Source: Bacteroides luti (GTDB taxonomy: Bacteria; Bacteroidota; Bacteroidia; Bacteroidales; Bacteroidaceae). From it: a stretch of 64,000 bases of DNA. The DNA is taken from positions 124,001 to 188,000 of the forward strand of contig NZ_FQTV01000007.1 of NCBI RefSeq assembly GCF_900128905.1, in the 5' to 3' direction. The notes under the pieces are model-generated. The model did not search any database and was not told the origin of the DNA. It saw only the letters and a list, made by a program, of their open reading frames with translations. How positions within the stretch are numbered: position 1 is the first letter of the stretch; each line of letters starts with the position of its first letter. Positions 11,001 through 21,349 of the stretch are shown in pieces. Both the position numbers and the translations under genes were made by a program.

Positions 11001-11109
11001 TAATGGGCTCTTTATCTTTGACAGAAGTAACCTTTCCTGTCACTGTCATTTTCTGAGCGTAAACACTCATTGATATGACTGATAGTATGATAAATAAATA
11101 CTTTTTCAT
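8092..11109 (-). CDS. SusC/RagA-family TonB-dependent outer-membrane transporter
   Basis: This 1005-residue protein has a signal peptide (1-18), a carboxypeptidase-like regulatory domain (about 22-100, TGKVTSVKDKEPIIGVTVLV) and a TonB-box-like DEVVVVGYGA. A plug domain follows (about 115-235, VVDGMPVGTNI and YGTRGSNGVILVTTKKG), then a 22-strand barrel ending in a terminal aromatic strand (FLLGVNLNF). It imports oligosaccharides released at the surface, using TonB energy, with the adjacent SusD as lid. It sits in the operon between the glycan-binding lipoprotein and susD. Confidence 0.97.
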   Translation of the reverse strand: MKKYLFIILSVISMSVYAQKMTVTGKVTSVKDKEPIIGVTVLVKGTNQGTMTDLEGNYSLSNVSGNATIIYSMVGFKKQTANVNGKAVINVSLDEDVSVLDEVVVVGYGAVKKSDLTSSISTVKGEDIKTLSSGNAMNALQGKINGVQISSSGGPGDAPRVIIRGVTTTNGSDPLYVVDGMPVGTNINFLSQNDIESIEVLKDASAAAIYGTRGSNGVILVTTKKGKAGKTQFQINTSVGLQTIADPKMANASEYEKVFKARYTNDGSTPIWNTPEGSTGTDWWNQVVNKTALIQNYNISFQGGTDKYTFSGSVGYFKQNSQFDTGFWDKLTARFNTEYKFNNVVKTGIDLAPKLERWDDTPSGLFSSAMRMDPTTPVYRPEEAWVDNKYNNYQRSYNNQVWNPAGSLARQNYSSDEYGLLMTPYISVEPIKGLTLRSQFGVNATFRISDTFIPKFYIDNLEQQELSYVERKFNTQVDWNWTNTANYMTTINKKHNINAMVGYTMEKFSNYWLTGSRENTASNIIELQQVNAGTQSQKASGTDQYTTLLSYLGRAMYNYDNRYYLTASVRVDGSSRFPKGSKYATFPAVSAAWRVSGEDFMKDQEFINNLKFRLGWGRVGNQNIANSAYLTLMGNADYVLGGNRIIGSAVSSVGNTSLRWETVEDHNIGLDMSILNNRLSMTVDLFQKKSTDMLLQKENLLILGYPDWNSRVWTNVGSMKATGWEVSLNWNDKKGDFSYDLGVNLSSVKNKIIKLTGQAPLYTKELNSGNYIIRNEEGGDLSGFYGYTCDGIFQNKAEVNAHTDEHGTLIQPYAKPGDLIFRDRNHDGVLNADDKTFIGNPFPDLMLGFNTRLGYKNFDLVANFYGTFGNDIFNTTKSLYAGTSGSNVYAGTYDKVWREDNTGASIPRLSVNDLNNNYTTVSSFFVEDGSYFRCKLLQLGYTLPKNMIKGLGVRVSLSAQNLFTITNYSGMDPERAAMGGVTESGVDNIGYPNPRTFLLGVNLNF

Positions 11110-11126
11110 TTTAATTGTGTTTTCAA

Positions 11127-12563
11127 TTAGTTAATAGGATAAAATTTAGCACGCTTCAAATGAGCATCAAACTTAAACATGTAATTGCCTGTTGTTTTGA
11201 TTGTAATGCTTGCATTATCTCCACCTTTCCATACACACTTTTCAATATCAGTTTTGCTGTCGAATCTCCAGAAGCAGTAATCCCACCAGCCCCAATCGTG
11301 TTTGTTGTGGATAATGAATTCCATCTTTGTACCGGCTGTTAAGCTCATTGTTGTAGAGAACAAATACGGATTATCCTTATCCTGATTTAGAGGAGTAATG
11401 TTAGAAGGACTCCATGAATCATTGCCAGGTAAACCTTTACCAACCAAACCAATCTGGAATGGAATAATATACTGAGGTTGTGCAGGGTCCAGATAATAAT
11501 CAGATCCTATAGCCTGAGGTAATGGATTTGCTGGTACATAAGTTTTGTAACTATACTCTCCCGTTTTTACATTGAAAGTAATTTCGTAATACTCTTTTCC
11601 GGTAGGCAGAACGATCGGTTTAGATACGTCTGGATCATCAGTCAACAGATTAGCGTTGTCAGGATCAACACCGAAACAGATAGGAGAGAAGTCTGTCTTT
11701 TGAGGAATGAAACGAACTTTACTTCCTGCAGCTTCGGAATAGTAACGAGCTGTATAAGTATATGGTCCGGTATGATCAATTAAAACAGGAACACCGAATA
11801 CATCACTGTTCAGTAAAGCAGCATCTTCCACATCTGTCAGATACATCTTCTCAAAATCAGGCATTTCGGAAACATTGATAGTACAATTTTGAGTAGTAGT
11901 CAAATTGAACTTGTCTACTGCAGAAATTGATAATGCATAAGTTCCAACTTGCGATGGCATTACTACAACATCACTGTAATTGTAAGTTTTGCCGGTTACA
12001 GCTACTGTTTTAGAATAATTCAATGAAGGAATTGAAACACTAATGTGATCCAAAGCCTTATCGTCTTGTACGCTGAAACGTAGATTAAGTTTTGTTTGAC
12101 TCTTAATCAACACTGTAATGTTAGCATCAGGTACTGTAGTAAATGTAGGATTTGTGAAGTCGCCATCCATTGTAAGCAGGATAGTTTGTTCTGTACTACG
12201 ACCTCCTAAATCTGTAACAGTAACTCTAATTGCAAAGTTATCCCCTGTTAAAGTAGAAGGAGTTTTAAATGAATAATCTAAATCATAGGAGGTAAGTGTT
12301 TTTTCATAAATATCAGATAAATCAATCGTTTTATCCAAATCTAATTCTTCATTCTGTAAGCGAATGCTTTGAATACCATCGTTGTCGGTAATCGTACCAG
12401 AGATTTTAAATGCTCTGCCTACTTCGCTCTGGATGTGATCAGTTACTAATTCAATAGTAGGTGCCTTTCCATCTACATCTTTAAAATCGTCACTACTGCA
12501 ACCCACCAAGAAGCAGGACAGCAAGAAAGATGACATTAAGCCAGTTAGCTGTTTTTTGTTCAT
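11127..12563 (-). CDS. Surface glycan-binding lipoprotein (SusE/SusF-like position)
   Basis: This 478-residue protein has a signal peptide and lipobox (FLVGCSSDDF, Cys22) followed by an aspartate-rich start typical of surface-exported lipoproteins. Two Ig-like domains (about 40-130 and 135-235) are followed by two beta-rich C-terminal modules that resemble the carbohydrate-binding domains of SusE/SusF. The last module is aromatic-rich (HDWGWWDYCFWRFD), as expected of a sugar-binding face. It is the first gene of the leftward PUL 1 operon, an unusual order, since such proteins more often follow susD. Binding target is unknown. Confidence 0.75.
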   Translation of the reverse strand: MNKKQLTGLMSSFLLSCFLVGCSSDDFKDVDGKAPTIELVTDHIQSEVGRAFKISGTITDNDGIQSIRLQNEELDLDKTIDLSDIYEKTLTSYDLDYSFKTPSTLTGDNFAIRVTVTDLGGRSTEQTILLTMDGDFTNPTFTTVPDANITVLIKSQTKLNLRFSVQDDKALDHISVSIPSLNYSKTVAVTGKTYNYSDVVVMPSQVGTYALSISAVDKFNLTTTQNCTINVSEMPDFEKMYLTDVEDAALLNSDVFGVPVLIDHTGPYTYTARYYSEAAGSKVRFIPQKTDFSPICFGVDPDNANLLTDDPDVSKPIVLPTGKEYYEITFNVKTGEYSYKTYVPANPLPQAIGSDYYLDPAQPQYIIPFQIGLVGKGLPGNDSWSPSNITPLNQDKDNPYLFSTTMSLTAGTKMEFIIHNKHDWGWWDYCFWRFDSKTDIEKCVWKGGDNASITIKTTGNYMFKFDAHLKRAKFYPIN

Positions 12564-12603
12564 AATACATTAATTTAAGATTTAACTCTTAGTTGTTTTG
12601 CGG

Positions 12604-12611
12604 CAAATATA
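12604..12611 (-). promoter_or_regulatory. -7 box of the PUL 1 operon promoter
   Basis: TATATTTG on the minus strand matches the Bacteroides -7 consensus TAnnTTTG, 41 bp before the lipoprotein start codon. No good -33 box is present at the right distance, as expected for an activator-dependent promoter; the repeats at 12639-12681 lie just upstream. Confidence 0.6.
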
Positions 12612-12638
12612 GATCAGGCGAATAAATCGATATATAAA

Positions 12639-12681
12639 AAATCGTGCATTGATAGATTGTAAATCGTGCAATGCACGATTT
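12639..12681. promoter_or_regulatory. Putative HTCS operator: direct repeat plus palindrome
   Basis: The 10-mer aaatcgtgca occurs at 12639-12648 and again at 12661-12670, exactly 22 bp apart (two helical turns). The second copy forms a perfect palindrome with 12672-12681 around a single central base. The cluster sits between the divergent PUL 1 operon and its HTCS gene, immediately upstream of the operon's -7 box. It is a likely binding site of the AraC-type output domain of the HTCS. Confidence 0.65.
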
Positions 12682-12740
12682 ATTGTTCTATTTTGATAGA
12701 TTTTATTGCTATTTTTGTGAAGTCTAATGATTCGAAATAT

Positions 12741-15700
12741 ATGAAAAACAGACTGATACAAATTCTATATCTAATTTTGGTAAGCTTGCCAACAATTTCT
12801 GCCGCTCAACCCTATTCCATAAAACGTTTAGGGGTCGAACTAGGTTTATCAAACAATAATGTGGTAAGTATTACCCAAGATAAATTAGGTTTTCTTTGGT
12901 TTGCTACAGAAGAGGGACTGAACAAGTTTAACGGTTCCCGCTTTATTAATTATTATAAATACTCCACACAATCTCCAAGCATCAGTGGCAATGAATTGAA
13001 TCGTGTTTATGCCGATAAGGTAGATAGCATTATCTGGATTGCAACCCAACGCTCCGGTCTGAATGCTTATAATTATAATAATAACACATTTACCGTTTAT
13101 AAAAAGAATCCGGCAGACAAGAATAGTCTTATAACAAACGATGTAACCTCTGTAACCAACGCTGCCGATGGTAACTTATGGATCAGCACTTACTATCGTG
13201 GAGTAGATTATTTCGATAAGAAAACCAAAAAGTTTACCCATTATAATAAATCCACATTGTCAGGACTGACAAATGAAAATGTGTGGACCGTTATGGAAGA
13301 CAATGACCGTAACCTCTTTATAGGTCATGTAAATGAAGGTTTAAGTATCCTTTCATTGAGAAATAAAAGAGTCCGGAATTTCAAGAATAATCCTCAGGAC
13401 CCCACAAGTATTCCCGGTAATGAAGTAAGATGCATTTTCAGAGATAGTAATAATAATATCTGGGTAGGTACAAATAGCGGATTGGCTTTATTTAATCCGG
13501 ATAGGAACAATTTTACGGTCTTTAGAAATAACAATTCAGCATTCTTTGCCCCCAAACTAAGTTCCATCTACTCCATTCAGCAAATAAATAGCAACCAGTT
13601 ATGGATAGCTACAGAATTTGAAGGCATCTTTATTCTCGATATTCGCCAACTCTCTATCATGTCAGCAGATAAGGTAAGCTTTAGGCATATATCTTCCGGA
13701 GATGATGAATACCAGCTATCCGCTTCAACAGTTCGCAGTATTTTTCAGGACTCGTTCCATAACATCTGGATTGGTACCTATGGCGGCGGCATTAATTTTA
13801 TAAGCAATAATCCTCCTTTATTTAATACTTTAAGCTACAATCCTGTACTAGGTAAAAACAGTAAGCTTAGCTATAAGGTGGCCTGGGGAATGTGTACCGA
13901 CAGACAAGGTAAAACATGGATTGGAACCGATGGCGGAGGTATTAATGTTTTTGAGAAAGGGAAACGTATAGCCATTTATAATAAAGAGAGCGGACAATTG
14001 AGTGACAATGCTGTATTGTCCATGTTCAATGATTCTCAGAATAATATCTGGATTGGAACTTATCTTGGAGGTGTTAACTGTTATAACAACAAGAGTAAGC
14101 AGTTCAAGCAAGTTGTTCTGGGAGGAAAAAGCAGACTGGATATTCGTTGCTTCTTCGAGGACTTACATCATAATCTCTGGATTGGAAGCAGTGAGGGTAT
14201 TTACTGCATCAATTTGCAGGATCAGCAGAAAATAACTGCTTATAATTCAAAGAACAGCGGACTTCAGGGTGATTTGGTAAGAAGCATCTTTCAGGATTCT
14301 AAAGGACGGATGTGGATTGGTACGTTTGGAAACGGTCTTGGGATTTATTCCCCAAAGATGAAACTTCTGAAGAAGTTTGATGATTATTCCGGTTTCTGCT
14401 CAAATACAATCAATTACATATTCAGAGATTCACGAAATAGAATCTGGGTGGCTACAGGAGATGGCTTGGTTCTGTTTCCGTCTATAAGCAATTATAATTA
14501 TAGAACATTTAAAAGAAGTGACGGACTTGTCAATAGCCATATCAGAGCCATTACTGAAGATAATAAAAAGAATATCTGGATTAGTACCAATAAGGGACTC
14601 AGTAAATATTCCGAAGCAAAGAACAAATTCGAGAATTACGATATCTCAGATGGCATTCCTGCAGGTAATTTCATGAGTGGATCTATTACAAAAGACAAAG
14701 ACGGATTCATCTATTTTGGTTCTTTGGGTGGAGTTTGTTACTTCAATCCTGAACAGTTTACTGATGGCAGAGAATATCCTCATCCGGTTATTTCGGAGGT
14801 GAAAATATACAATAAGCTTTCCACCCTGGAGCATGATGAAAAGGTTATCCCTTTGGGAGGCAATAAACATATAGATCTAAATTATAAACAAAACAGTTTC
14901 AGCATTGCTTTTAATGAACTGGACTATTCATTGAACAATCAGGTAGAGTACACTTATATACTTAAGGGGGTAAATGATTCCTGGTATACATTAGAGGAAG
15001 GACACAACAGTGTTACTTTCCTAGATGTGGCTCCCGGAGATTATGAATTCCAGATAAAAGCACGCCTTCATAATCAGGATTGGAGTAATGAGGCTATCTC
15101 TGTATTTATTCACATAGCACCTCCTTTCTGGCTTACCTGGTGGGCAAAGTCTCTCTATTTTATACTCTTTATCACATTGGTTTATATTTCCTTATATGCC
15201 TATAAAAGAAGAATTAGCTGGAGAAGTTCCTACCAAATGGAGAGAAAGAAGCATGAACAGGAACAGGAACTTAATAACGAACGATTGCGATTTTATACCA
15301 ATATCACGCATGAATTACGTACTCCTTTAACCCTTATTTTAGGTCCGCTTGAAGATCTGATGAAAGAAAAATCTCTTCAAACCAGACAGCTTCGCAAGAT
15401 TTCTGTTATACATCAAAGTGCTATTCGTCTGTTGAATCTGATCAATCAGATACTAGAATTCAGAAAGACAGAAACCCAGAACCGCAAACTATGTGTATCC
15501 AGAAATAACATAGCAAAACTAATTCAGGAGATTGGACTCAAATATAAGGAACTGAATCGTAATCCAGATGTTGAGTTTAATGTCGTTATAGAGAAAGAGG
15601 ATATGCAGCTGATGTTCGATAGGGAGGTTATTACCATTATCCTCGACAACTTTATATCGAATGCCATTAAATATACTGAAAAAGGCTCTATAATCATATC

Positions 15701-16826
15701 TTTATACTCAACAGTTAAAGATGAAGTGGAATATACCGAAATAAAGGTCAGCGATACCGGACATGGAATAGAGGCTGAAGCCTTATCCCGTATTTTCGAA
15801 AGTTATTATCAGGTAAATAGTAAGCATCAAGCTTCGGGTACAGGAATCGGACTAGCTTTAGTGAAGAATCTTGCTACATTGCACCAGGGAGAAATATGGG
15901 TAGAAAGTACAGTGGGTAAAGGAAGCGATTTTTTCGTCAGACTCCAGACTAATAACACATATCCAAATGCCTTGCGTACAGATGAGCCGGAAGTAGAAGA
16001 AGAACCGGAAGTTGCAGAAGCCGTGGAAGAAGCTGCAGAAGAAGACTTTAATACAGAAAAACAAATACTCTTGGTAGTTGAAGATAATCAGGATATCCGT
16101 GAATACATAAGTGATACTTTTTCTGAAGATTTTGAAGTAGTAACTGCCGAAGATGGAAGAAAAGGTTTGGAAAAAGCTCTCACTATTATTCCGGACCTTG
16201 TTATCAGTGACATTATGATGCCGGGAATGGATGGTGTTGAGTTATGTAAGAAGCTGAAACAAGATGTGTGTACCAGTCATATCCCCATCATTTTACTTAC
16301 TGCTAAAGATTCTATGCAGGATAAAGAATATGGTTACACCGTAGGAGCTGACTCATATTTAACCAAACCATTTAGTGCCAGTTTGTTGCGGAGTAGAGTT
16401 AATAACCTGTTGGAATCGAGAAAGCAACTGGCTGTGCTGTTTTCCGGGAATAAAAACATCGTTATAAAGCAAGAACCGGTAAGCAATACATTAAATAAAT
16501 TAGATAATGAATTTATCAATAAAGTTACTCAATATATCGAGGCAGATCTTAGTTCCGATAAAATAGATGTAACTTACCTTTCCGATAAAATGTGTATGAG
16601 TGCTTCTACACTCTATCGTAAAATGAAAGCATTGACTAACATGTCTACCAATGAATACATTCGCAAAGTGAAGTTGCAGAATGCTGTAAAATTACTTTTG
16701 GAGGGAGAAAGCAAGATTTCGGAAATAGCATATAAAGTAGGATTCAATAATGTAGTGTACTTCAGACAATGCTTTAAAGACGAATATGGAGTATCTCCGT
16801 CAGAATATGTGAAGCGACAAAGGTGA
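12741..16826 (+). CDS. Hybrid two-component system regulator (HTCS) of PUL 1
   Basis: The start at 12741 is preferred over 12666 because it begins a proper signal peptide (MKNRLIQILYLILV...) and lies after a -7 box (TATTTTTG, 12710-12717). In about 1361 residues the order is: periplasmic two-component-propeller repeats (many NIWIGT motifs), Y_Y_Y domain (about 690-770), one transmembrane segment near 800, HisKA with His857 in NITHELRTPLT, HATPase (DNFISNAIKYT, SDTGHGIE, GTGIGLALV), a receiver with Asp1157 in VISDIMMPGMDG, and a C-terminal AraC-type helix-turn-helix (YRKMKALTNMSTNEYI, GVSPSEYVK). It senses an oligosaccharide and activates the divergent operon; the periplasmic ligand is inferred only. 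Confidence 0.96.
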   Translation: MKNRLIQILYLILVSLPTISAAQPYSIKRLGVELGLSNNNVVSITQDKLGFLWFATEEGLNKFNGSRFINYYKYSTQSPSISGNELNRVYADKVDSIIWIATQRSGLNAYNYNNNTFTVYKKNPADKNSLITNDVTSVTNAADGNLWISTYYRGVDYFDKKTKKFTHYNKSTLSGLTNENVWTVMEDNDRNLFIGHVNEGLSILSLRNKRVRNFKNNPQDPTSIPGNEVRCIFRDSNNNIWVGTNSGLALFNPDRNNFTVFRNNNSAFFAPKLSSIYSIQQINSNQLWIATEFEGIFILDIRQLSIMSADKVSFRHISSGDDEYQLSASTVRSIFQDSFHNIWIGTYGGGINFISNNPPLFNTLSYNPVLGKNSKLSYKVAWGMCTDRQGKTWIGTDGGGINVFEKGKRIAIYNKESGQLSDNAVLSMFNDSQNNIWIGTYLGGVNCYNNKSKQFKQVVLGGKSRLDIRCFFEDLHHNLWIGSSEGIYCINLQDQQKITAYNSKNSGLQGDLVRSIFQDSKGRMWIGTFGNGLGIYSPKMKLLKKFDDYSGFCSNTINYIFRDSRNRIWVATGDGLVLFPSISNYNYRTFKRSDGLVNSHIRAITEDNKKNIWISTNKGLSKYSEAKNKFENYDISDGIPAGNFMSGSITKDKDGFIYFGSLGGVCYFNPEQFTDGREYPHPVISEVKIYNKLSTLEHDEKVIPLGGNKHIDLNYKQNSFSIAFNELDYSLNNQVEYTYILKGVNDSWYTLEEGHNSVTFLDVAPGDYEFQIKARLHNQDWSNEAISVFIHIAPPFWLTWWAKSLYFILFITLVYISLYAYKRRISWRSSYQMERKKHEQEQELNNERLRFYTNITHELRTPLTLILGPLEDLMKEKSLQTRQLRKISVIHQSAIRLLNLINQILEFRKTETQNRKLCVSRNNIAKLIQEIGLKYKELNRNPDVEFNVVIEKEDMQLMFDREVITIILDNFISNAIKYTEKGSIIISLYSTVKDEVEYTEIKVSDTGHGIEAEALSRIFESYYQVNSKHQASGTGIGLALVKNLATLHQGEIWVESTVGKGSDFFVRLQTNNTYPNALRTDEPEVEEEPEVAEAVEEAAEEDFNTEKQILLVVEDNQDIREYISDTFSEDFEVVTAEDGRKGLEKALTIIPDLVISDIMMPGMDGVELCKKLKQDVCTSHIPIILLTAKDSMQDKEYGYTVGADSYLTKPFSASLLRSRVNNLLESRKQLAVLFSGNKNIVIKQEPVSNTLNKLDNEFINKVTQYIEADLSSDKIDVTYLSDKMCMSASTLYRKMKALTNMSTNEYIRKVKLQNAVKLLLEGESKISEIAYKVGFNNVVYFRQCFKDEYGVSPSEYVKRQR

Positions 16827-16943
16827 TGTTATTCATCATCTTATAAGCAACGTCTATTGTGTTAAATGTGAAGAATTTTATTGTTTTCTGTATAATTATT
16901 CGTTACTTCGTATTTAAACACAATAGAAATAACACGCTGTATT

Positions 16944-18395
16944 ATGAAAAAGTCTATGAGAAACATTTTGTCTAAGTGGCATGAGGCAGTACGCTCTAAT
17001 CCGGTAGAATTACTTATTGCACTAATCTGCTACGTAATCAATGTTTTGTTGTTCGAAAAAGTGATAAAGCTGGGAGAATCACTTTATTACTATTTCCCAA
17101 TGCTGATGATTATAGCGTATACGCTGAATAAATTTGCCGATAAAAAACAGATACGGTGGATATATTACGGGTGTTTACTATTAATTATTCCATTGCTGTG
17201 GCTCCATAAGCCGGAAAGTGAAGAGCTCTTTTTGTTTGTAACTATTGGAGTTCTCACCGGAACCTATCTGGCTTCAGGGTGGCAGAAAGAAAATGCTTCT
17301 TTCATGGATAGCGTCTTGCAATTGTTACGCTCATTGCTTTATGCATTTGTATTATCCGGAATAACCTATGCATTGCTTACGTCTGTCTATTTTTCTATTC
17401 AATATATATTTGAAATATGGAAGTCCGGAGATTCCCGATACTTTCATTATTCGGGGTATTTTGTAAGTATGGTTATCTTTCCATCCTTATTCATCTATTT
17501 TCATTACGATAAATCAGATAAGATAATAGCTAATAAGCTTACAGATATATTGCTCAATTATGTATTATCTCCGGTATTACTAATCTACACAGTCATACTT
17601 TATCTCTATTTTATCAAGATAGCATTTGTGTGGTCGCTTCCTAAGGGAGGTGTTGCAGCCATTGTTCTGGCATTTTCTATCGGTCTGTTTTTCCTTAAAG
17701 GATGTGTGCTGCTAGCAAATAAATGTCCCTATAAATGGTTTTATAACAAAGCCAGCTTTATTGTGTTTCCTGCATATATCATGTTCTGGATAGCTACCAT
17801 ATACAGAATTAATCAATACGGATTTACCGAAGAGCGAGTGTACTTGCTAATAGCCGGACTAGTGATATCTTTGACCGCAATTCTGTTTCTTACCAAACGA
17901 ACCGGTCGTTATCTGTATGTAATGTTGCTTGCCATTCTGCTGTTTGGAGTAGTAACTTATATACCCGGTATAAGAGCGCTTGACATAGAACGGATCTCTC
18001 AAAGTAACAGACCTCAGGTAGAAGTTGCGCCACCTACCACATATTTTGATATACAATTATTGGAACCAGTTTCATTGCAAGGATATCGTTCTCTGAATAA
18101 AATTTACGACTATAAAACCTCAGACGGTATGTATTTCATTAACGAAGATAACTCACTAGATTTATATTCAGAAAAAGGCGCAATGCTTTACAGCTTTAAT
18201 CGGGACTCATTATTAACTGCACAAATAAAGAAGGCCGGTCTTACTCAGTCAGACACTATACCGAAATCCCGTTATTCTGCTTTGCTGAAAATAGAACTCA
18301 AATCTGCTTTGCTTATTTTAGGAGAGCTTAGTCTACGTCACGATTCAGTTTATAAAGTATCAAATATAACACCAGAGTTCTATCTTAAGAAATAA
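16944..18395 (+). CDS. DUF4153 polytopic membrane protein
   Basis: This 483-residue protein has roughly ten hydrophobic segments in its first 360 residues, then a soluble C-terminal tail of about 120 residues (YFDIQLLEPVSLQGYRSLNKIYDYKTS...). The length, the placement of the segments and the stretch YFSIQYIFEIWKS match DUF4153 proteins of Bacteroides, whose role is unknown. It lies 117 bp after the HTCS gene on the same strand and looks independent of the PUL. Confidence 0.7.
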   Translation: MKKSMRNILSKWHEAVRSNPVELLIALICYVINVLLFEKVIKLGESLYYYFPMLMIIAYTLNKFADKKQIRWIYYGCLLLIIPLLWLHKPESEELFLFVTIGVLTGTYLASGWQKENASFMDSVLQLLRSLLYAFVLSGITYALLTSVYFSIQYIFEIWKSGDSRYFHYSGYFVSMVIFPSLFIYFHYDKSDKIIANKLTDILLNYVLSPVLLIYTVILYLYFIKIAFVWSLPKGGVAAIVLAFSIGLFFLKGCVLLANKCPYKWFYNKASFIVFPAYIMFWIATIYRINQYGFTEERVYLLIAGLVISLTAILFLTKRTGRYLYVMLLAILLFGVVTYIPGIRALDIERISQSNRPQVEVAPPTTYFDIQLLEPVSLQGYRSLNKIYDYKTSDGMYFINEDNSLDLYSEKGAMLYSFNRDSLLTAQIKKAGLTQSDTIPKSRYSALLKIELKSALLILGELSLRHDSVYKVSNITPEFYLKK

Positions 18396-18478
18396 ACCTG
18401 TTTGAAACATATTAGCCCTATATCCGAAACATAATAGCCTTTTTTATACCTTGCGACCTTTCTTTTTCAGATAAATAA

Positions 18479-20104
<1,626 letters not shown>

Positions 20105-20120
20105 TCTGTTATAGATGATG

Positions 20121-20148
20121 TGTACCCAAAAGTTTTATTTTGGGTACA
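20121..20148 (+). terminator. Hairpin after the GH43 gene
   Basis: An 11-bp stem (20121-20131 with 20138-20148) has a 6-nt loop 16 bp after the stop codon. The T-run in the 3' arm is short, so it may act in both directions. Its stem core (gtaccc) recurs in the repeats at 20163 and 23697. Confidence 0.6.
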
Positions 20149-20162
20149 TATTATAATTGATA

Positions 20163-20198
20163 TGTACCCGAAAAGACAAAATTGGGTAAGGATTTGAT
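20163..20198 (+). repeat. 36-bp imperfect repeat, copy 1
   Basis: This 36-bp stretch matches 23697-23732 in the same orientation at 31 of 36 positions and can form a short hairpin. The pair brackets the segment that holds the small lipoprotein, the toxin-antitoxin pair and the decayed ORFs. Confidence 0.7.
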
Positions 20199-20465
20199 TT
20201 AATTTCTATCTGTTTTCTTCCATTTTCTTCTCGTAATATATGTGTTTTAAAGCTATACTATGTTGTGAATATAATCATTTTTAGAATACTTAGTGAATAA
20301 ATCTTGTTCAATAAAACAGTGTGTTCAGTGCCAATGAACACGCAAATTTAATGAACATGTTTAGATTTTACAAAATGACATTAATTAAATAGAAAGCTAT
20401 ATTTCTTAAGTAAAGATACATGAAAACTTGTATTTTTCTTGTAATTTATGAAAGAATATTGGTCT

Positions 20466-20633
20466 TTAAATCTTGCTTCTTTGAACCAAGAATTTGAAAA
20501 ATAAAGGTAGTAATACAAATAATATGGCAAATAAGTCATCGTATTTCTTTACGACTCCTATTCTGAACATTATTTTTATAAAGATGCAGTAAGCAATTAC
20601 AATACAAATTCTTATAACCGTTTTCTTTTTCAT
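20466..20633 (-). CDS. Possible small two-helix membrane protein (55 aa)
   Basis: This short ORF encodes a basic start (MKKKTVIR) followed by two hydrophobic segments (about residues 9-22 and 34-50) and a basic end (QRSKI). A -7 box (TATTTTTG, complement of 20655-20662) lies 22 bp before its ATG. No family is recognised. It is the only plausible gene in the 788-bp gap between the GH43 gene and the lipoprotein at 20893; the remainder of that gap is AT-rich and holds only the hairpin repeats. Confidence 0.4.
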   Translation of the reverse strand: MKKKTVIRICIVIAYCIFIKIMFRIGVVKKYDDLFAILFVLLPLFFKFLVQRSKI

Positions 20634-20892
20634 TTTTTATAAATCTTGTTAAGGCAAAAATATATAATATTTTTTAATGTAAGGATAAAATGAGATATTC
20701 AATTCATTTTTATTTTGATGCAGATATTTTATTTTGAAAACCTGTAAAACGTTGATAAAATGTTTTTGCTGTTTACTTTTTACAAATCCATCCTGAAATA
20801 ATGAATATATTATTACTTTGTTGTTGCTTCTTTTCGGAAAAGCAATTACTTTTGTCTAGAAACTAAAACGCGAAAATAAATTTAAAATAAAA

Positions 20893-21258
20893 ATGCAAAA
20901 AACTAAACTTACATCCTTAATGAAAAGGATCTTTATTATTCTATTTGTTTGTTGTTTAAATTCTGGTTGTGAAAAGGATGTATTATCATTACAAGGAAAT
21001 CTGAAGATTACTTTCTATAATCATCCCGCAGATCTGACGGTAACAATCTACTCTTTAGAGGATAAAGACACACCTATTTATGAAGTAACTCCTGAATGGG
21101 ACGGCACTTTAGATATGCCTCTTAATGTAGGTAATTATTTAATTAAGCCTTACTCTACGCAACATTATTACCAAGAAATTGGGTTGCAAATTATGCAAGA
21201 TAAAACAACTTCAATAAAGTATAATGAATATAATAGAGTAGTGGAGAAGAAAAATTAG
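20893..21258 (+). CDS. Small lipoprotein of unknown function
   Basis: This protein of at most 121 residues has two possible starts: 20893, or Met10 at 20920, which gives a cleaner signal peptide (MKRIFIILFVCC). A lipobox (LNSGCEKD) predicts a lipid-anchored Cys. The rest (about 90 residues) is beta-rich (LQGNLKITFYNHPADLTVTIYSLED) and resembles a small single sandwich domain; no family is recognised. It stands alone, followed by a hairpin at 21266-21303 and the convergent toxin-antitoxin operon. Confidence 0.65.
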   Translation: MQKTKLTSLMKRIFIILFVCCLNSGCEKDVLSLQGNLKITFYNHPADLTVTIYSLEDKDTPIYEVTPEWDGTLDMPLNVGNYLIKPYSTQHYYQEIGLQIMQDKTTSIKYNEYNRVVEKKN

Positions 21259-21265
21259 TTTTATT

Positions 21266-21303
21266 TTCAGGTGGCACCTTAGAACCGAAATTTGCCACCT
21301 GAA
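21266..21303. terminator. Hairpin between convergent genes
   Basis: An 11-bp perfect stem (21266-21276 with 21293-21303) with a 16-nt loop lies between the lipoprotein and the convergent toxin-antitoxin operon. There is no strong T-run on either side, so termination is plausible but weak. Confidence 0.5.
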
Positions 21304-21349
21304 TTATATTGTTGTAATTGTCTCAACACTGGTGAGGCAATTACAATGT

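Noticed and set aside
12666-12740. Longer N-terminus for HTCS 1
   Set aside because: The extra 25 residues overlap the promoter -7 box and spoil the signal peptide that starts at 12741.
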